A stretch of 64,000 nt of DNA, from NCBI GenBank assembly GCA_021495925.1, contig JAKEKT010000007.1, forward strand, positions 372,001 through 436,000. The letters are read 5' to 3'. Shown in pieces: positions 9,524 through 20,820 of the stretch (position 1 is the first letter of the stretch; each line of letters begins with the position of its first letter). A model generated the notes under the pieces. That model was not told the DNA's origin, made no database searches, and saw nothing but the letters and a program-made list of their open reading frames with translations. Origin of the DNA: Diplodia intermedia. Lineage: Eukaryota > Ascomycota > Dothideomycetes > Botryosphaeriales > Botryosphaeriaceae. A program made the position numbers and the translations under genes.

Positions 9524-12337
9524 GGCTCAAATGGTGGTGCTGGCCGCGCTTGCTGCAACGTATCGGCGGCGCGACGGGCAGAGTTGGAGGCACAATGCGA
9601 TTGCGGCGAGATCGAGCTAGACGGGCTCGGACGGGCGAATGCAGGACAGTTGGTGGTACAGCGGTTTTATGGAGCGTACGGCATAGGACAGCAGAAAGAA
9701 GAAGAAAACAGCAGCGCGAAGGAAACTCGAGGAAACAATGCGATTAACTGCAGAGCGGTCAGCGGTGCGGGCGCGGCTGGGGCCTGGCGCGGTGTTGCGG
9801 CGTACACAGTATAGGCGAAGGACAGAAGCAAGCAGATTCTCCGGGTCACCGCCGTATCTCTCGTGTCGAAGATGGTAAGGGAATGAATGTGGTGTCGTAA
9901 GGAACGGACGCGTCGACGGGTGCGCGGGCGCAGCGACCTATCTCAGCATTTGGTTGGAGAGTGGTGTTGTTGGCACCTCGGTTTGGACGGTGCGGGAGAA
10001 GATGGAGTGGGCGATGGGAGCGGCAGGCGGAGGAGGCCCGGGCAACATCAAATGGGCCAAGAGCCGCGCACGGGGCGCGCGCCATGCCGCTTACGGCCCA
10101 GGTTATCTTTGCGCCCGCCAGCGCGACCCAGCGCCCTCCGCAGCAGGTGGGCCCGCAACTGCGAGATCACCACCAGCACCACGCTGAGCGCCGCGCGACG
10201 CTCGCCCTGTGCGTCCCACGGGCAACGGCCTGCCAGCGCCCACGCGCCGTTCGCCCATCGCCCGCGCAGCGCCGCCGTCACGGTGGCAGCTGCCAGCCCC
10301 TCGAGCGGCGGCCGACCTGACGAGAGCCCCAGCACCAGGCCCAGCAACGCACCCCCGACGCAGCGCGCACCCCTTGCGAGCAGCCGAGCTCGAGCCAGCC
10401 AATTCGCTGAGCGATCCTCTCGTATCTCGCCAATCAGCGCCGCCTGCCCGCATCACTGCAGCCGCGCGCAGCTGCGCCACCGGCCGGCAGCTGCCCGCCA
10501 GACAGCCGCCCATGCCCGTCGCTGCGCGTCCAGCGTCCAGCCCCGGCCGGCGTCGGCCTGGCCGCACGAGCGCCTGGGTGTGGCTGAGGCTTGCGTGCGC
10601 CCGAGGAGAATTCCTTGCGCGTGGCGGCGGCTGCGACATTCGGACCGGCGTGGAGATCGATATTCCAGCCGCCTGGCTGCGCCGGCGTTGCGCTGCCGCC
10701 GCCGCCGCGACTGGGAGGCCGCCGGCGCACAACGGCGACCGTGGGCAGCGGTGCCTCTGGCGTGCCGGCGGGCATGACCGGGCGGTATTGTGCCTGTTTC
10801 AAGCGTGCTGAAGCTCGCTAGGCTGAGGCCAGGAATAGCAGCGCACAGACCCGTCTCCTGCTTCATTTGCGCCAGAGTTGCCCCTGCGCTTGGCGGGCAG
10901 GGCGTTTGCTGTTTGACAACGTACCCGAATGACGTTCTCCCAGCCTCCCGCAAATCTCCTTCACCAGCACGCGAAATGAGCAGTGCGGATCGATTCTCAA
11001 ATCCGTCGAGCATGTGGAGATGCTACGCGCCCTGCGCCCCAGCCCGGCAGCCGTCGTCGCCCGCGTGCCTGGCGCACCGCGAAGCACCGCGCTGGGAGAA
11101 CCCTGAGCGAAGATTCCAATGCCGCCGGGCCCGGGCCGCGCGGCGGCACCGCGCGCGATGGTTTTTCTTCCTGCCACGACCTTTTGCCATCCGTACTCTG
11201 TATACGAGCCGGCGTCTCTGGCCTGACCTCGATGCCTACGCGCCGGGGTCTCCCCACTGCGGCCAGCGCCAACAGGCACGGAGTTGTCTCCACAGGCTCG
11301 CTTGCTGCTGCACGTCATCCGGGAGAGCTGTCTGCCCAAGGCCTTCATCACCGCAGGGCTCACCCGCGAACTGACGCGCAATTAATTGAAATCTCTGCCT
11401 GGCGCCCGGCTGGTTGCCGAAATGCGCTCACTAGCCACTCCGCCAGGCCACCAGCCCGCCAGGACCCTGAAGATCCGGGCGTCGACTCGCCATAATTGTC
11501 GCTGCCCATTGCGGTGCTGCGAGGTTTATTGCCATCATGTCGCTTGCCGGCTCGCTTCGCAGCTCACCATATATCCACGGCCTCGATTGTAATCCGCAGC
11601 CGCTCCTCTCTGACTCTTAGCAACATCCCTCGAATCTCAAAACAAAATGCGTCGCAGCAGCACGATTGATGACTACATGGCCGTAGGGCTATGCTATGAC
11701 CCTATCGTACAGTCCGACCCGGTGCTACCTCTTGACAACAATCAACCAGAGACCCGTCCTTACCTCTGCTTCGGCACTGGCAAGAAACAAAACGCTTCGT
11801 CGCCACAACCACCCGTCGCACCGCAGTTTTACGGTCAAGGCCGTGGCCACTGTCTCGCTCACCGGCGACCAAGACGCTGCCGTACCACCCAACGCAGTTG
11901 GCTTTCTGGACGAGGCTTGCTTCAAGACCTTGTACAAGAACACGAAACCTGATCTTTATTTTCGAGGCGCTTACCCTAGGGCTGGCCTACACACCGCAAC
12001 ATCGGACTACTGCAGCAAGCAGCAGCGCGGCTCCGCCTGCCGTGTAAGGTCCTGGACGTTGCAGCCTCTTCCCAAACCTCCACCAAGGCGCTCGAGCCGA
12101 TGAGCTGCAACGGATCTCCGCCGCATGGTTGCCCAGAAGGATCAAGGGGAGGGGGAGGGGGATTGACGTGAAGCCGGTCTGGAGCAGCAAAAGAAGGATT
12201 GCCGGAGGGGTATATCCAGACGACCATGGCCGCTCTAACACGAGGTACGTGTCCGCGTTTCAAATGACGCGGAGGATTGACCCGCTGTGCATATTAATTG
12301 CGCAGTGTATTGCAGCAGATCTGAGGGAAATGGTCAA

Positions 12338-12365
12338 AGAGCGCGCGTCCACGTGTGCGCGCTCT
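12338..12365. repeat. Inverted repeat with CACGTG (E-box) in the loop
   Basis: Arms AGAGCGCGC (12338-12346) and GCGCGCTCT (12357-12365) are exact complements. The 10-nt centre GTCCACGTGT contains the palindromic E-box CACGTG (12350-12355), a core bound by bHLH factors. The near-symmetric arrangement could be a dimer-binding operator or a hairpin. It lies about 2.8 kb upstream of the nearest start codon in the matching orientation (9523, -). Confidence 0.7.
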
Positions 12366-14663
12366 GGCACAATCGCAAAAGAAGACTGAAGAGCTCTTGC
12401 CAAAGCTCCTAGACAGGAGGCTCATGATGAAACGCAACGCTCGAGCTTTGCCAGACAGCTGCGGGAGATCCATGCGGCACATCTTGCCGCTTTGACGGAG
12501 CCAGTGCCTGCTGAATGCCGCAGCGAAGCGCTTGCCAGCTGCAGGCAGCCACGGAGAGATAGATCGCCGCTGTCAATGTTTCTCGTCATACCCCTTGTGG
12601 TAGGTGTCAGGGGCGGCGACTTTGACAACAATAGCGGACTGTTCGCTGCGCGGACCCGTGCCCGTACTGTACCCACCCCGCAGAGCACAAAGGCGGATGG
12701 GCGCTTCGGGACATAGCCGCGTGCGGGCGCTACGCTATGTACCCGCTCGGAAGCGTATGTAAAGACTCGGTGGGCTTGAGAGAGCTACATGCGGTATTTC
12801 CAATACTGATGCCGAGCTCAATGCCCGTATCTGTTACACATATTCAACGCAGAGGTCGACCGCGAAAGAATAGGAGATGAGCACACGTCGATCATATCGG
12901 TTGTCTTATAAGCACCGTTTTATTACGCTCGCTCGTATATACCGAGCGCATGTTGTTGGCAATACGAATCGCCCGCCCGCGGTCATTATACCGGCTTTCG
13001 GGCACGTCGAACCGACCGAAGACAGCAGGGACCGGCGATCGCGAAGTAAAACACCAACACGTCGCAACACCACCACCGGCGGCTCTTAGGTTCCCACGTT
13101 CCCACCCCTGTACGGTAACCATGGTCGTTGTGCCTGCCTAATGACGCGCATTTCTCATCCGCACAACACGATACCCGCGCTGCGAGATTACGATCGGCCA
13201 GCTGTATAAAACATAGCGAGGACAAGATAGTGACGTGTATGAGTACAGCCGCATTTCGTCATCTCGTCCAAGTTACCTACTTTGCCCCATCTATTTTTGT
13301 CGTCCAGGCTCTGCCTGCCCCCCCTTCTCCGCGTCTGTGCGGTGCGTGCATCCCATGTGGCTTCTCCTTAGCTCGAGAATGAGGAGGAGGGGGGGAGTGA
13401 GGGGTACAGCGGGAGCATCTGCGTGCCCCAGGCAGCAAAAGCAACAGCATCAAGCGGCCCGGCGCACGTTCGGCTGGGTCGACCGGTCAGAGGTCACAGG
13501 GGCACGGGACGGCTCGTCCCAAGCAGACAATGTTTCAACGGACGAGGAAGGGAAGGTGGAGTGGCTACTGCCAGCTGCGTCGAGAGCGGGCTAGATCGCG
13601 GGCGATTTGGAAGGCGACGACTTTGGGACACGGAGGGAGGGGAGGGCATTGAATCCACGCAATGGGCTTTCCCACCGCGCCAGCTTGGAAGTGGTCTAGT
13701 CGGAGGGTGTGCTGCGCCGGATCGCTCCGCTCTCTCCAATATTGATAGCTGCCGCAGCTTTCGACAAGGGAGGTAGCGTGCGGATTACCTCCGGGCGTGA
13801 CTGTCGAAAGCTCCGGCCAAGGCAGAGAGGGAACGAGGGCATGAGATACGTGAAAGAGTGAGCGTCAGGCACGCATACAAAACCGGCGCATCTCGTATGA
13901 AGCCGTCCCGCGAACGGAAGCGCTTGCGAGTCAATGCTCTGCGCATCCCACTACCGCATCCTTCCCCAGCCTCCCCCCAGCGCCACGACTCCGAATCTCT
14001 CGAGCTTGCCATCATCATGACGCTTCTTTTTTGGCGGGCGCTAAAGGCATGATAATCGCCCGTTTCACATTGATCTGGGCTGAGGAGTTCGCTGCCTCGT
14101 CCCGTGTGGAGGCAGGCGTAGGCGAGATCAGGTCGCGACGGCAGGTACATAGTGCGATGACGATGGTCCACGCCAATGAGTCAACAACACCAAATGCCGT
14201 GCAATGCCTTTCATCAATGCCGCACGCTTCAGCTCCCTCTGGAGAGCGTTTCGCATAGAGCGGGTGGGGAGCGTTGTGGAGGAGCGCGCGCGCGTGATGC
14301 ACAGCGCTTCGACGTATTGCCGGCTCTGCAACCTAGCGCAGCGGAGCAGGCTGCAGAAAAGAGCAGGTGTGAGCGGAGAGGAGGACAAGACACAGAGCAT
14401 CGCTCGTTGGATCTTGGCTGTCCGTCGGCAAAAATACGCAGATTGCACCGCGCGAGGAAAGCCGAGCGGTTTAAAATGAAGCGCATGAGTAGAGTTTCTC
14501 CGACGGCGCCTGTTGCTTCCTTTTTCCGCCGCCGTCCATCATCTGGATGTGGCCGCACATATCTGATCTCGCATGCCCGGGCTGGGTGATGGGGGGAGCG
14601 GAGCTGCGCGTGCGGCTGCAGGGCGAAGCGTGGGCCGTCACATCGATTTCGCATGGGTGTCGT

Positions 14664-14732
14664 GGGCGTGTGCCTGGGCGTGTGCCTGTGCCTGGGCGTG
14701 TGCCTGTGCCTGGGCCGTGCCTGGTGCCTGGC
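14664..14732. repeat. GTGCCTG-type imperfect tandem repeat
   Basis: Alternating GTGTGCCTGGGC and GTGTGCCTGTGCCTGGGC units in tandem, with decaying copies at the right end. It is GC-rich and not in a recognised gene. Confidence 0.75.
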
Positions 14733-15396
14733 AGGGCAGAACTCCCGTCCCCTCCCGGCCCCGGCACGGCTCGGCATTTGTGCCGCCGCCGCCTTCCCTT
14801 CTTCGCACCATGGGAACATGCAGGAACATCAGAGTCGGGAAAAATAAAAATTGGATCCGGATACGGGCGAAAGGCTATTGATCTCCGTGTTCGCCCTGTT
14901 GGTCAGCCGGTTGCTTCGGGAGATGCGCCGCTGCGACCAAGCTACGCCACGTTTGGAGGCCTGAGCTCCCAATCCGGCACTCCAGGCGCTATAGCAACCC
15001 AGCTTAAGCCTTCAGTAGCGTTCGAAATGGAAGTGCGTTTCTATTTACAGGCACCCCCGGCCTCTTTGCCTTGCCCTCTTCGAGATTTCACAGCCGCAAT
15101 TCTTGCGGGGGACGGCCTGATCTGATCATTCGTGCCGACTCTACTATCACGCCGCTCTCTTCCATGCTCCGAGAAGCCAGCTTGCAGATGACGACTCGTC
15201 GTAAACCGACACAATGTGTAATAGGAGCATCGTCTAGCCCCGAGTTACTCGCCGAGCAGCACATTCTGCTCAGCACCGTATTCCGGACACACCGAAAACG
15301 AGAGGACAGCAGGATAGGGGGAAAGGGAGGACATGTTCGCAGCAGGGCTGGAACGCCCCTTCTGCTGCACCCGTAATCTCTCTTCGAGTGGTCATC

Positions 15397-17309
15397 TCAA
15401 ACCTCGAACTCGCTGAGCCAATGCTTGACTACAAGCTTGCCCTCGGAGGAGGGGAAGGTCAGCTTTCGCACGATGATAGCGGCGTGACTGCGACAAAAGA
15501 GAGAATTAGTATTCATTTTCGGGTTTGCGGACTGTAAACCATGACCAACCTGTGCCTCTCTTTGTGGATGTAGACCGGGTACTTCCTGAAACCAACGTCA
15601 TCCAACGCTTGTATCATGGCGAACTGCGCCGATGTCAGCGCCAGTGTCGGGAACTCCAATTTCCTGTTCTCAGGGTGACGAGGCGCCTCGTCCTCAGCTT
15701 CGTCCGACTGTTCTAGAACAAGTTTCTCGCCTGAATCGGACTTGGTTCGTACGGCCTTCGGGACAGTGGACTTTGAGATTGCTGGAGTAGCGAGCTCCTC
15801 GCTGCCAGAGGGCAGATACTCCTGGTTGTGGTTCATCCCTTCAAACATCTCCTCCGCTTCACGGCGGACTTCGTCCACAAGCAAAGGAATGCTGTATGCG
15901 CTGGCGTTTATGCCAGACTTCCCCTCGGCGTGGAGCCGAATCCGCCGACTGCTTCTGACCGACTGTATCGCAGAATTGAAGGTGAAGAGCACAAGAGCAA
16001 TGGGGATAAAAACCACGAGAAAGAGCATTAGAGGCAGTCTTCGCAGCATGGAGTAACTCTTGCCAGCCAAACGCTTGTAGAAAGTAGGCAGAACATCGTC
16101 TTGCTCTTGCTTTGGTGCAACCGGGTTGTCGGGGTCGAGAATGACATCTTCGTAGCCTTTCAAGTAGTTGATTTTCACAGCCTCTGGGTCGGTGAAAGGG
16201 TCGGTTCGAGAGATACTGGCGCTGTAGTAGACAACAGAGCGGTCGTTGACGACGTTGCAGTACAACGACCTGTACTTGAACTTGGCGAGTCCCTTGATGA
16301 AGACGCTCTCGGGGTCCGCCAAGTTAGCGAGCAGTGGGCGGCCGGTGTTGCGGAACGAATCAATGGTAAACAGCTGCCGGCCGGAGGCGGAGAGCATCCT
16401 GGCACCAAGAACGTTCCACATCTGGTTCCAGACGCCAATAAGAGGCGTACGCACGCCCAAATGCGGCGTGGCAAAGGTGGTGAAGTTCTACCTGCACGTC
16501 AGCCACGGATTACACGGCATGTGGGCGCACACGTACTACAGGCTCAATCTTGTCGAACCATCCCTTGTGGTACATCAACCCGATGGCGTATCTCGAGATA
16601 AGACCGCCGAGTGAGTACCCGATGATGCTAATCTTACGGACCGGCTGACCATCGCGAGCCAGACGTTCCATCTCCTCCTCGATCTCCTGGGTAATGCGCT
16701 CCCCTCCGAGCTCGATGCCATCGTAGGTCTGATTGCCAGCATTGCGGGCGGCAACGAGGATGTGAAGCTTGTCTTCAGAAAAGGCCTCACGGAGGGAGGA
16801 TTTAAGGTAAGTCAGGTGATTGGGGTTACCCCAGAGTCTGCAAAGGCCAGGTCAGTCTGGGAGTCTGTAACAAGCGGATCATGCGGCGAAAGCCAGAGCG
16901 GGAGGCCAGGTCCATTAGTATTGCAACAGTTTCCCAGCAGGTGTGAGGGGTTGAAGAAACCGGCCGGACTTTGATATCTTCGCGTGCTCCGAAAACACAC
17001 GTCCGGAAGGTTGCTTCGACTCTACACGCCTGGCTGCAATACTAATGTGCAGTTGGGCGGGCTGACATGTTCGAGGTCGGTTCGCCAAGTATTGCAACAG
17101 CGGGAGCAGTCGAAGCGTCATGGACTCCCAACATATTTGTGGATATGTGCATCCGGACAAGAGCTTCAACCATCGCCTTGATTCAATACAGAGCGAAGCG
17201 ACCCCGTTCCCAGTCACGCTTGCTTGTTCGCGTCTTTTTCTTTGTCTTACCCATGCACGAGGACGCATAGATGGCTGGCGGCAGCGCCAGGGGGCGAAGG
17301 CTCGCCCAT
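15397..17309 (-). CDS. LPL1: DUF676 alpha/beta-hydrolase, Lpl1/Rog1-type lipase
   Basis: Putative serine (phospho)lipase of the DUF676 family; the yeast relative Lpl1 acts at lipid droplets. Four exons on the minus strand: 17309-17251, 16837-16537, 16487-15550, 15487-15397, giving 462 residues with all joins in frame. Exon 1 encodes only 19 residues plus two bases and ends in HLCVLVHG, joining to LWGNPNHLTYL, the expected start of the hydrolase fold (oxyanion region HGLWG). The nucleophile elbow is GYSLGG (Ser about 95), followed by SRYAIGL, FATPHLGVRTPL and SASGRQLFTID. A hydrophobic stretch at about 268-292 (LPLMLFLVVFIPIALVLF) is a likely membrane anchor. The last exon supplies SHAAIIVRKL and ends HWLSEFEV. 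The first intron is 413 bp, unusually long here, and carries repeats; the others are 49-62 bp. It is divergently paired with REX3. Lpl1 rather than Rog1 is inferred from the motifs. Confidence 0.88.
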
Positions 17310-18064
17310 TGCGCTTTCGAAGGTCGCAACGGTGCTGGTAGCGATGCTGGAGAGGACGAACGGCAATATGGGGGCGCGCAGTCAAGTGCTCGTCGGTGTT
17401 GCTTTTATTATCAAAAATGTGTTGGCGATCGACCGGGATGGATGCAGGCAGGAGCAGCAGCGGCGGGCTGCGGGCTTATCGCCAGATATTTAGGCGTCAG
17501 AGATGTGCGCACCTGCCGCCGCCTGGGCCGTGAACGCGCTGCGGCAGGGATCAGCTGCCTGCGCCCAGCCTGCGCACGAGAGCCGCCGACGACACCACTG
17601 CTTTCTTTCAACCTCGACCATCCGCCACGCGCACCCGTGGAGCGACAAACGGGCCACCTGCGAGAGGGAAGTGAGCACGCGCGTCCGAGCCAGCCGCCGC
17701 CATCGCCGAGCCCCGTGCAGCACCGAGCTCCTTCGCCAATCTGGTGCCTTATCAACGCCACTCCTCCACGATCCTTTCCCACCACCCCCTGCAGTCAGCT
17801 CCACGTCCACGGACCCCCAAGCACAGCCATAGCGGGTCTGGCTGCGTCCCAACCGCCACACCGCGCAAAGTACACCTGTTGGGGTAGGTTGAATGTTGGT
17901 GCCTAACCTGCTCCCCTTCTCCACGCCCCCGTCTCACCTCATCTCAGTTCCTGATTACTGCAGCCTGTTGTCCCGTGACCAACTCGCGCATCCGGCTGCC
18001 TCCGACTCTCACCAAACCCACTATTTGCCCAACGGACTTTAGCCTGCAGTGCCCGTTTGCCAAC
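17310..18064. promoter_or_regulatory. Divergent intergenic region, lipase / REX3
   Basis: 755 bp between the start codons of the minus-strand lipase gene and plus-strand REX3. It must contain both promoters. The right part is C-rich and pyrimidine-rich toward REX3. No clear TATA box was seen for either gene. Confidence 0.6.
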
Positions 18065-20020
18065 ATGTTCTCCACCAAAGGCCTCTTCCAACACATCGTC
18101 TGCCCCAATGGTGCCGCATGCCGCATGCCCAACTGCATATTCGGACATGAGTTTCCCGGCACCAGCTCGACGCACGAGTTGCGCCAATTCAATCATGCGC
18201 CCCAGTCTGCACCCACCGAGGTAGGCCACGAACAGAAGCGTCGCAAGCTAGACGATGGCACCAAGCAAGTTGCCTCTGAGACGGAGAAGAAGGCCTTCAC
18301 CGGAAGTTTGGTTCCAAGCAAGACTGCCGCTGCCAAAAGCCAGCCCCAGCCCACCATCGCCAGCCCGGCAAATCACTTGCAGTCAGCCAAACGGCCCGTG
18401 TCGCCCCCGCCAAAGACGGCTTTGGTGGGCCAGAAAGCGAAGCTCAGCTCTGCAGCGAATAAGACCATCTCGGCTGCAGCAAAGAAGCCTCTGGAGGTAA
18501 AGAAGGAAGCTTTGAATCCGCGCCATGTGGCCATGGAACCTGAAAAATGGGGCATCCGTACGGCGCTTCTTGAGAAGCTTCACGAGATGATGTTGCCTTT
18601 GAACAAGCAAGCGGGCGAAAGCTCGGATCCTGAGCTGAAAGCGTTGCACTTGGATGACAATTCACTAATCAAAGCAGCTCTGGACGAAGAAGCAGAGCTT
18701 GCGCAAACCCAAGGCAAGGTCTACAAGAACATGATCAAACTCCGCATCATGGCCTATAAGAAGATGAAGCTTGAGGAGTGGAAGCAGTGTCGAATTGCGG
18801 CGACGAAGGGCGCTGCTCCTCAAAAGGTGGAGCCCAAGGTTGTTGACACGGGACTCACTCCGAAGCAGGAAACCGTGTTCCTTCAACGTCTCGTCGCAAA
18901 CCAGGTAGGTCTGGATAAGCACGGCTATGTTACTGCGGTTCCCACGGATGCAGAGATTGAACAGGCTAGGCTTGGTGTCGAGATGAGTGCAAATTTCGAA
19001 GTATGCGACCGCTGCCGGACCCGCTTCCAAGTATTTCCTGAGCGTCGTGTTGAGGACGGTGCCCTCACGACAGGGAGCCACTGCACATTCCACTGGGGAA
19101 AGCCCTTTCGCCCCCAGTACAAGAAGACTGAGGCGATCACTGGCCGGGCAGAGATGCGCTACTCTTGCTGCCAGGACACCACAGGTACCCCAGGTTGTTC
19201 GACTTTGGACACTCATGTTTTCAAGATATCCGAGGCGAAGAGACTGGCACTCGTGCTGCCTTTCATCAGTACGCCGCCCAATCCGAATCCGATCAAAGAT
19301 AGAGCGATATGCTTCGATTGCGAAATGGGCTACACCGTCCATGGCCTGGAACTCATTCGTCTTACGGCAACATCATGGCCTGACGGAGAGCCTCTAATCG
19401 ACGTCCTCGTTCGCCCTGTCGGGACGGTTCTCGATCTGAACACTCGATTCTCTGGCGTGACTCCCGACCAGTTCTTCAACGCCCAGCCCTACGATCCAGC
19501 CGACCCTTCCTCGGCCAACCCAAGGGCAGGTGATGGTGAGAAGCAAGCGACACTCCGAATAGTGCCGAGTCCGGCGGAAGCTCGCTCGCTTCTGCTTTCA
19601 TTCATTGCGCCTGAAACCCCGGTGCTAGGTCATGCATTGGAGAATGACCTGAACTCAATCCGTCTAGTCCACCCCACCATCGTTGACACGGTCTTGCTCT
19701 TTCCAATCAGGGGAGGTCTTCCGGCACGCCCGGCGCTCAAGGGGCTGGTCAAGGGATTACTTGGGAAGGAGATCCAGACAGCCGGCGCAGCGGGTCACGA
19801 CAGTTTGGAGGATTCTCGGGCGACTGGTGAGCTGGTCCGGGTCAAGGTGGAGAGGGAATGGCGGCAGTTGAAGAGCTCGGGTTGGACTGCGAAAGATGAT
19901 GGCTTCTACCCGCCGCATCCCAAAGACGGCGAGGAGGGGCCTGCGACATTGCGCCCGATCGTTGCGGCACCGATGGGCAAATCAAAGAAGAGAAAGGGCT
20001 CAGCCAGCAACTCAGAATAA
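18065..20020 (+). CDS. REX3: RNA exonuclease 3 (DEDDh, REX3 family)
   Basis: 3'-5' RNA exonuclease involved in maturation of small structured RNAs (in yeast, RNase MRP RNA and overlapping roles with Rex1/Rex2). Uninterrupted frame. I start at 18065 (MFSTKGLFQHI, context CAACATG) because fungal REX3 proteins begin here; the frame is open 30 codons further to 17975, but that extension is not family-like. 651 residues. An N-terminal CCCH-type zinc finger is visible (C13, C19, C24, H28, ending NCIFGH). A Lys/Ala-rich linker follows, with Cys/His residues (CDRCRTRF, HCTFHWG, YSCC) ahead of the nuclease. The DEDDh nuclease shows ExoI FDCEMG (Asp418, Glu420), ExoII GHALENDLNSI and ExoIII HDSLEDSRAT. 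The C-terminus is Lys-rich. Probably nuclear. Confidence 0.93.
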   Translation: MFSTKGLFQHIVCPNGAACRMPNCIFGHEFPGTSSTHELRQFNHAPQSAPTEVGHEQKRRKLDDGTKQVASETEKKAFTGSLVPSKTAAAKSQPQPTIASPANHLQSAKRPVSPPPKTALVGQKAKLSSAANKTISAAAKKPLEVKKEALNPRHVAMEPEKWGIRTALLEKLHEMMLPLNKQAGESSDPELKALHLDDNSLIKAALDEEAELAQTQGKVYKNMIKLRIMAYKKMKLEEWKQCRIAATKGAAPQKVEPKVVDTGLTPKQETVFLQRLVANQVGLDKHGYVTAVPTDAEIEQARLGVEMSANFEVCDRCRTRFQVFPERRVEDGALTTGSHCTFHWGKPFRPQYKKTEAITGRAEMRYSCCQDTTGTPGCSTLDTHVFKISEAKRLALVLPFISTPPNPNPIKDRAICFDCEMGYTVHGLELIRLTATSWPDGEPLIDVLVRPVGTVLDLNTRFSGVTPDQFFNAQPYDPADPSSANPRAGDGEKQATLRIVPSPAEARSLLLSFIAPETPVLGHALENDLNSIRLVHPTIVDTVLLFPIRGGLPARPALKGLVKGLLGKEIQTAGAAGHDSLEDSRATGELVRVKVEREWRQLKSSGWTAKDDGFYPPHPKDGEEGPATLRPIVAAPMGKSKKRKGSASNSE

Positions 20021-20820
20021 AGGCTGAGATGGAGGGGGCTAAGGGGTCCCTTGCTTGGCACCTTGATCGAGACCGTTCGTTTCAGCGCAGGGGTCCACCT
20101 CTGGTAGATCGTTGATGTTTGCCAGGCATGCAATTGTTATCTCATCGTTCCCGGATGCAGCTATCGTTCCAGGGCAAGGGCGCGGCATTCAACGGTGCGG
20201 GCGTGGCGGGTTTCGGGAGTTCCCTGCTGCTTTCAGCTGATGGATAGAAGAGCATGGCGACGGCGTTGGCCTTTGGACTGCAATCTCCTCAAAACCGGTA
20301 ATGGGATATTGCGCTTCTCCCTGGAGTCTTGCGAGCTTCTCTTGGCCATTCAGATGCAGGGCTGGGCCCTAATCCTGGAGCAGATCCCGCTGTGCACGTG
20401 ACTGTTGCGACGCCCCGACGTCATCTTCCGCGCTCGAAGTAGGCGCCCACCAACGTCACACGGAGGTCGCAGGGCAGGAGCGAATCTAAGCGTTCCATGC
20501 CGGCCTTGCAGTAGACGAGCCTGCTGTGCCGCAGCATCACCTTGCACTGCCCCTCCGATCATTGGCGTCGCGAGCAGCATCTTACAAGGAACCATGGCAG
20601 AATCCAGTTGTGAGTGATGTACGCCGGAAGCCGTGCCGCATGCCCCGCGCGTAGTGACGTAGGGGGTGCCAGCTTTGGGTTGCGCCTTCCATGTCCCTTC
20701 TAAAACGCCATAAGTTGCCCGCCGCTCTTTCTTCGTCCACCTCCGATCCCAGCCCAGAACCTCGCTATTGGCACAAAGACAACCCCGCAGACCCCCCAAA
20801 GAAACAAACGAATCCCCGAC
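20021..20820. promoter_or_regulatory. Intergenic region upstream of the Gly/Ser-rich gene
   Basis: 800 bp holding the REX3 3' end and the promoter of the downstream gene. It contains CRE/STRE-like cores (GACGTCA near 20418, TGACGTAG near 20653 followed by AGGGG, and CCCCT near 20549). These are short motifs that occur by chance, so stress regulation is only a suggestion. Confidence 0.35.

Larger units (their letters stand above)
9524..15396. other. Long gene-poor, GC-rich intergenic region
   Basis: About 5.9 kb upstream of the proline-rich gene and downstream of the lipase gene. The part at 9.8-11.5 kb is very GC-rich with overlapping long frames on several strands, the expected artefact of few stop codons. 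None has a recognisable domain. A frame at 11647-11952 (+) begins MRRSSTIDDYMAVGL, and I could not support it as a gene. The region holds an E-box-centred hairpin (12338-12365) and a GTGCCTG-type tandem repeat (about 14664-14732). A long 5' UTR or non-coding transcript is possible but not shown. Confidence 0.55.

Noticed and set aside
10048..11495. Several overlapping 100-200 codon frames on both strands
   Set aside because: Very GC-rich sequence makes stops rare; the frames overlap each other on opposite strands, lack domains and have low-complexity Ala/Arg/Pro translations.
11647..12103. Plus-strand frames starting MRRSSTIDDYMAVGL and an overlapping 135-codon frame
   Set aside because: Tempting because of the AT-richer start context, but no recognised motif, no splice partner and two competing frames.
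17975..18064. N-terminal extension of REX3 from an upstream ATG
   Set aside because: In frame, but the extension is not family-like; MFSTKGLF at 18065 is the usual fungal start.
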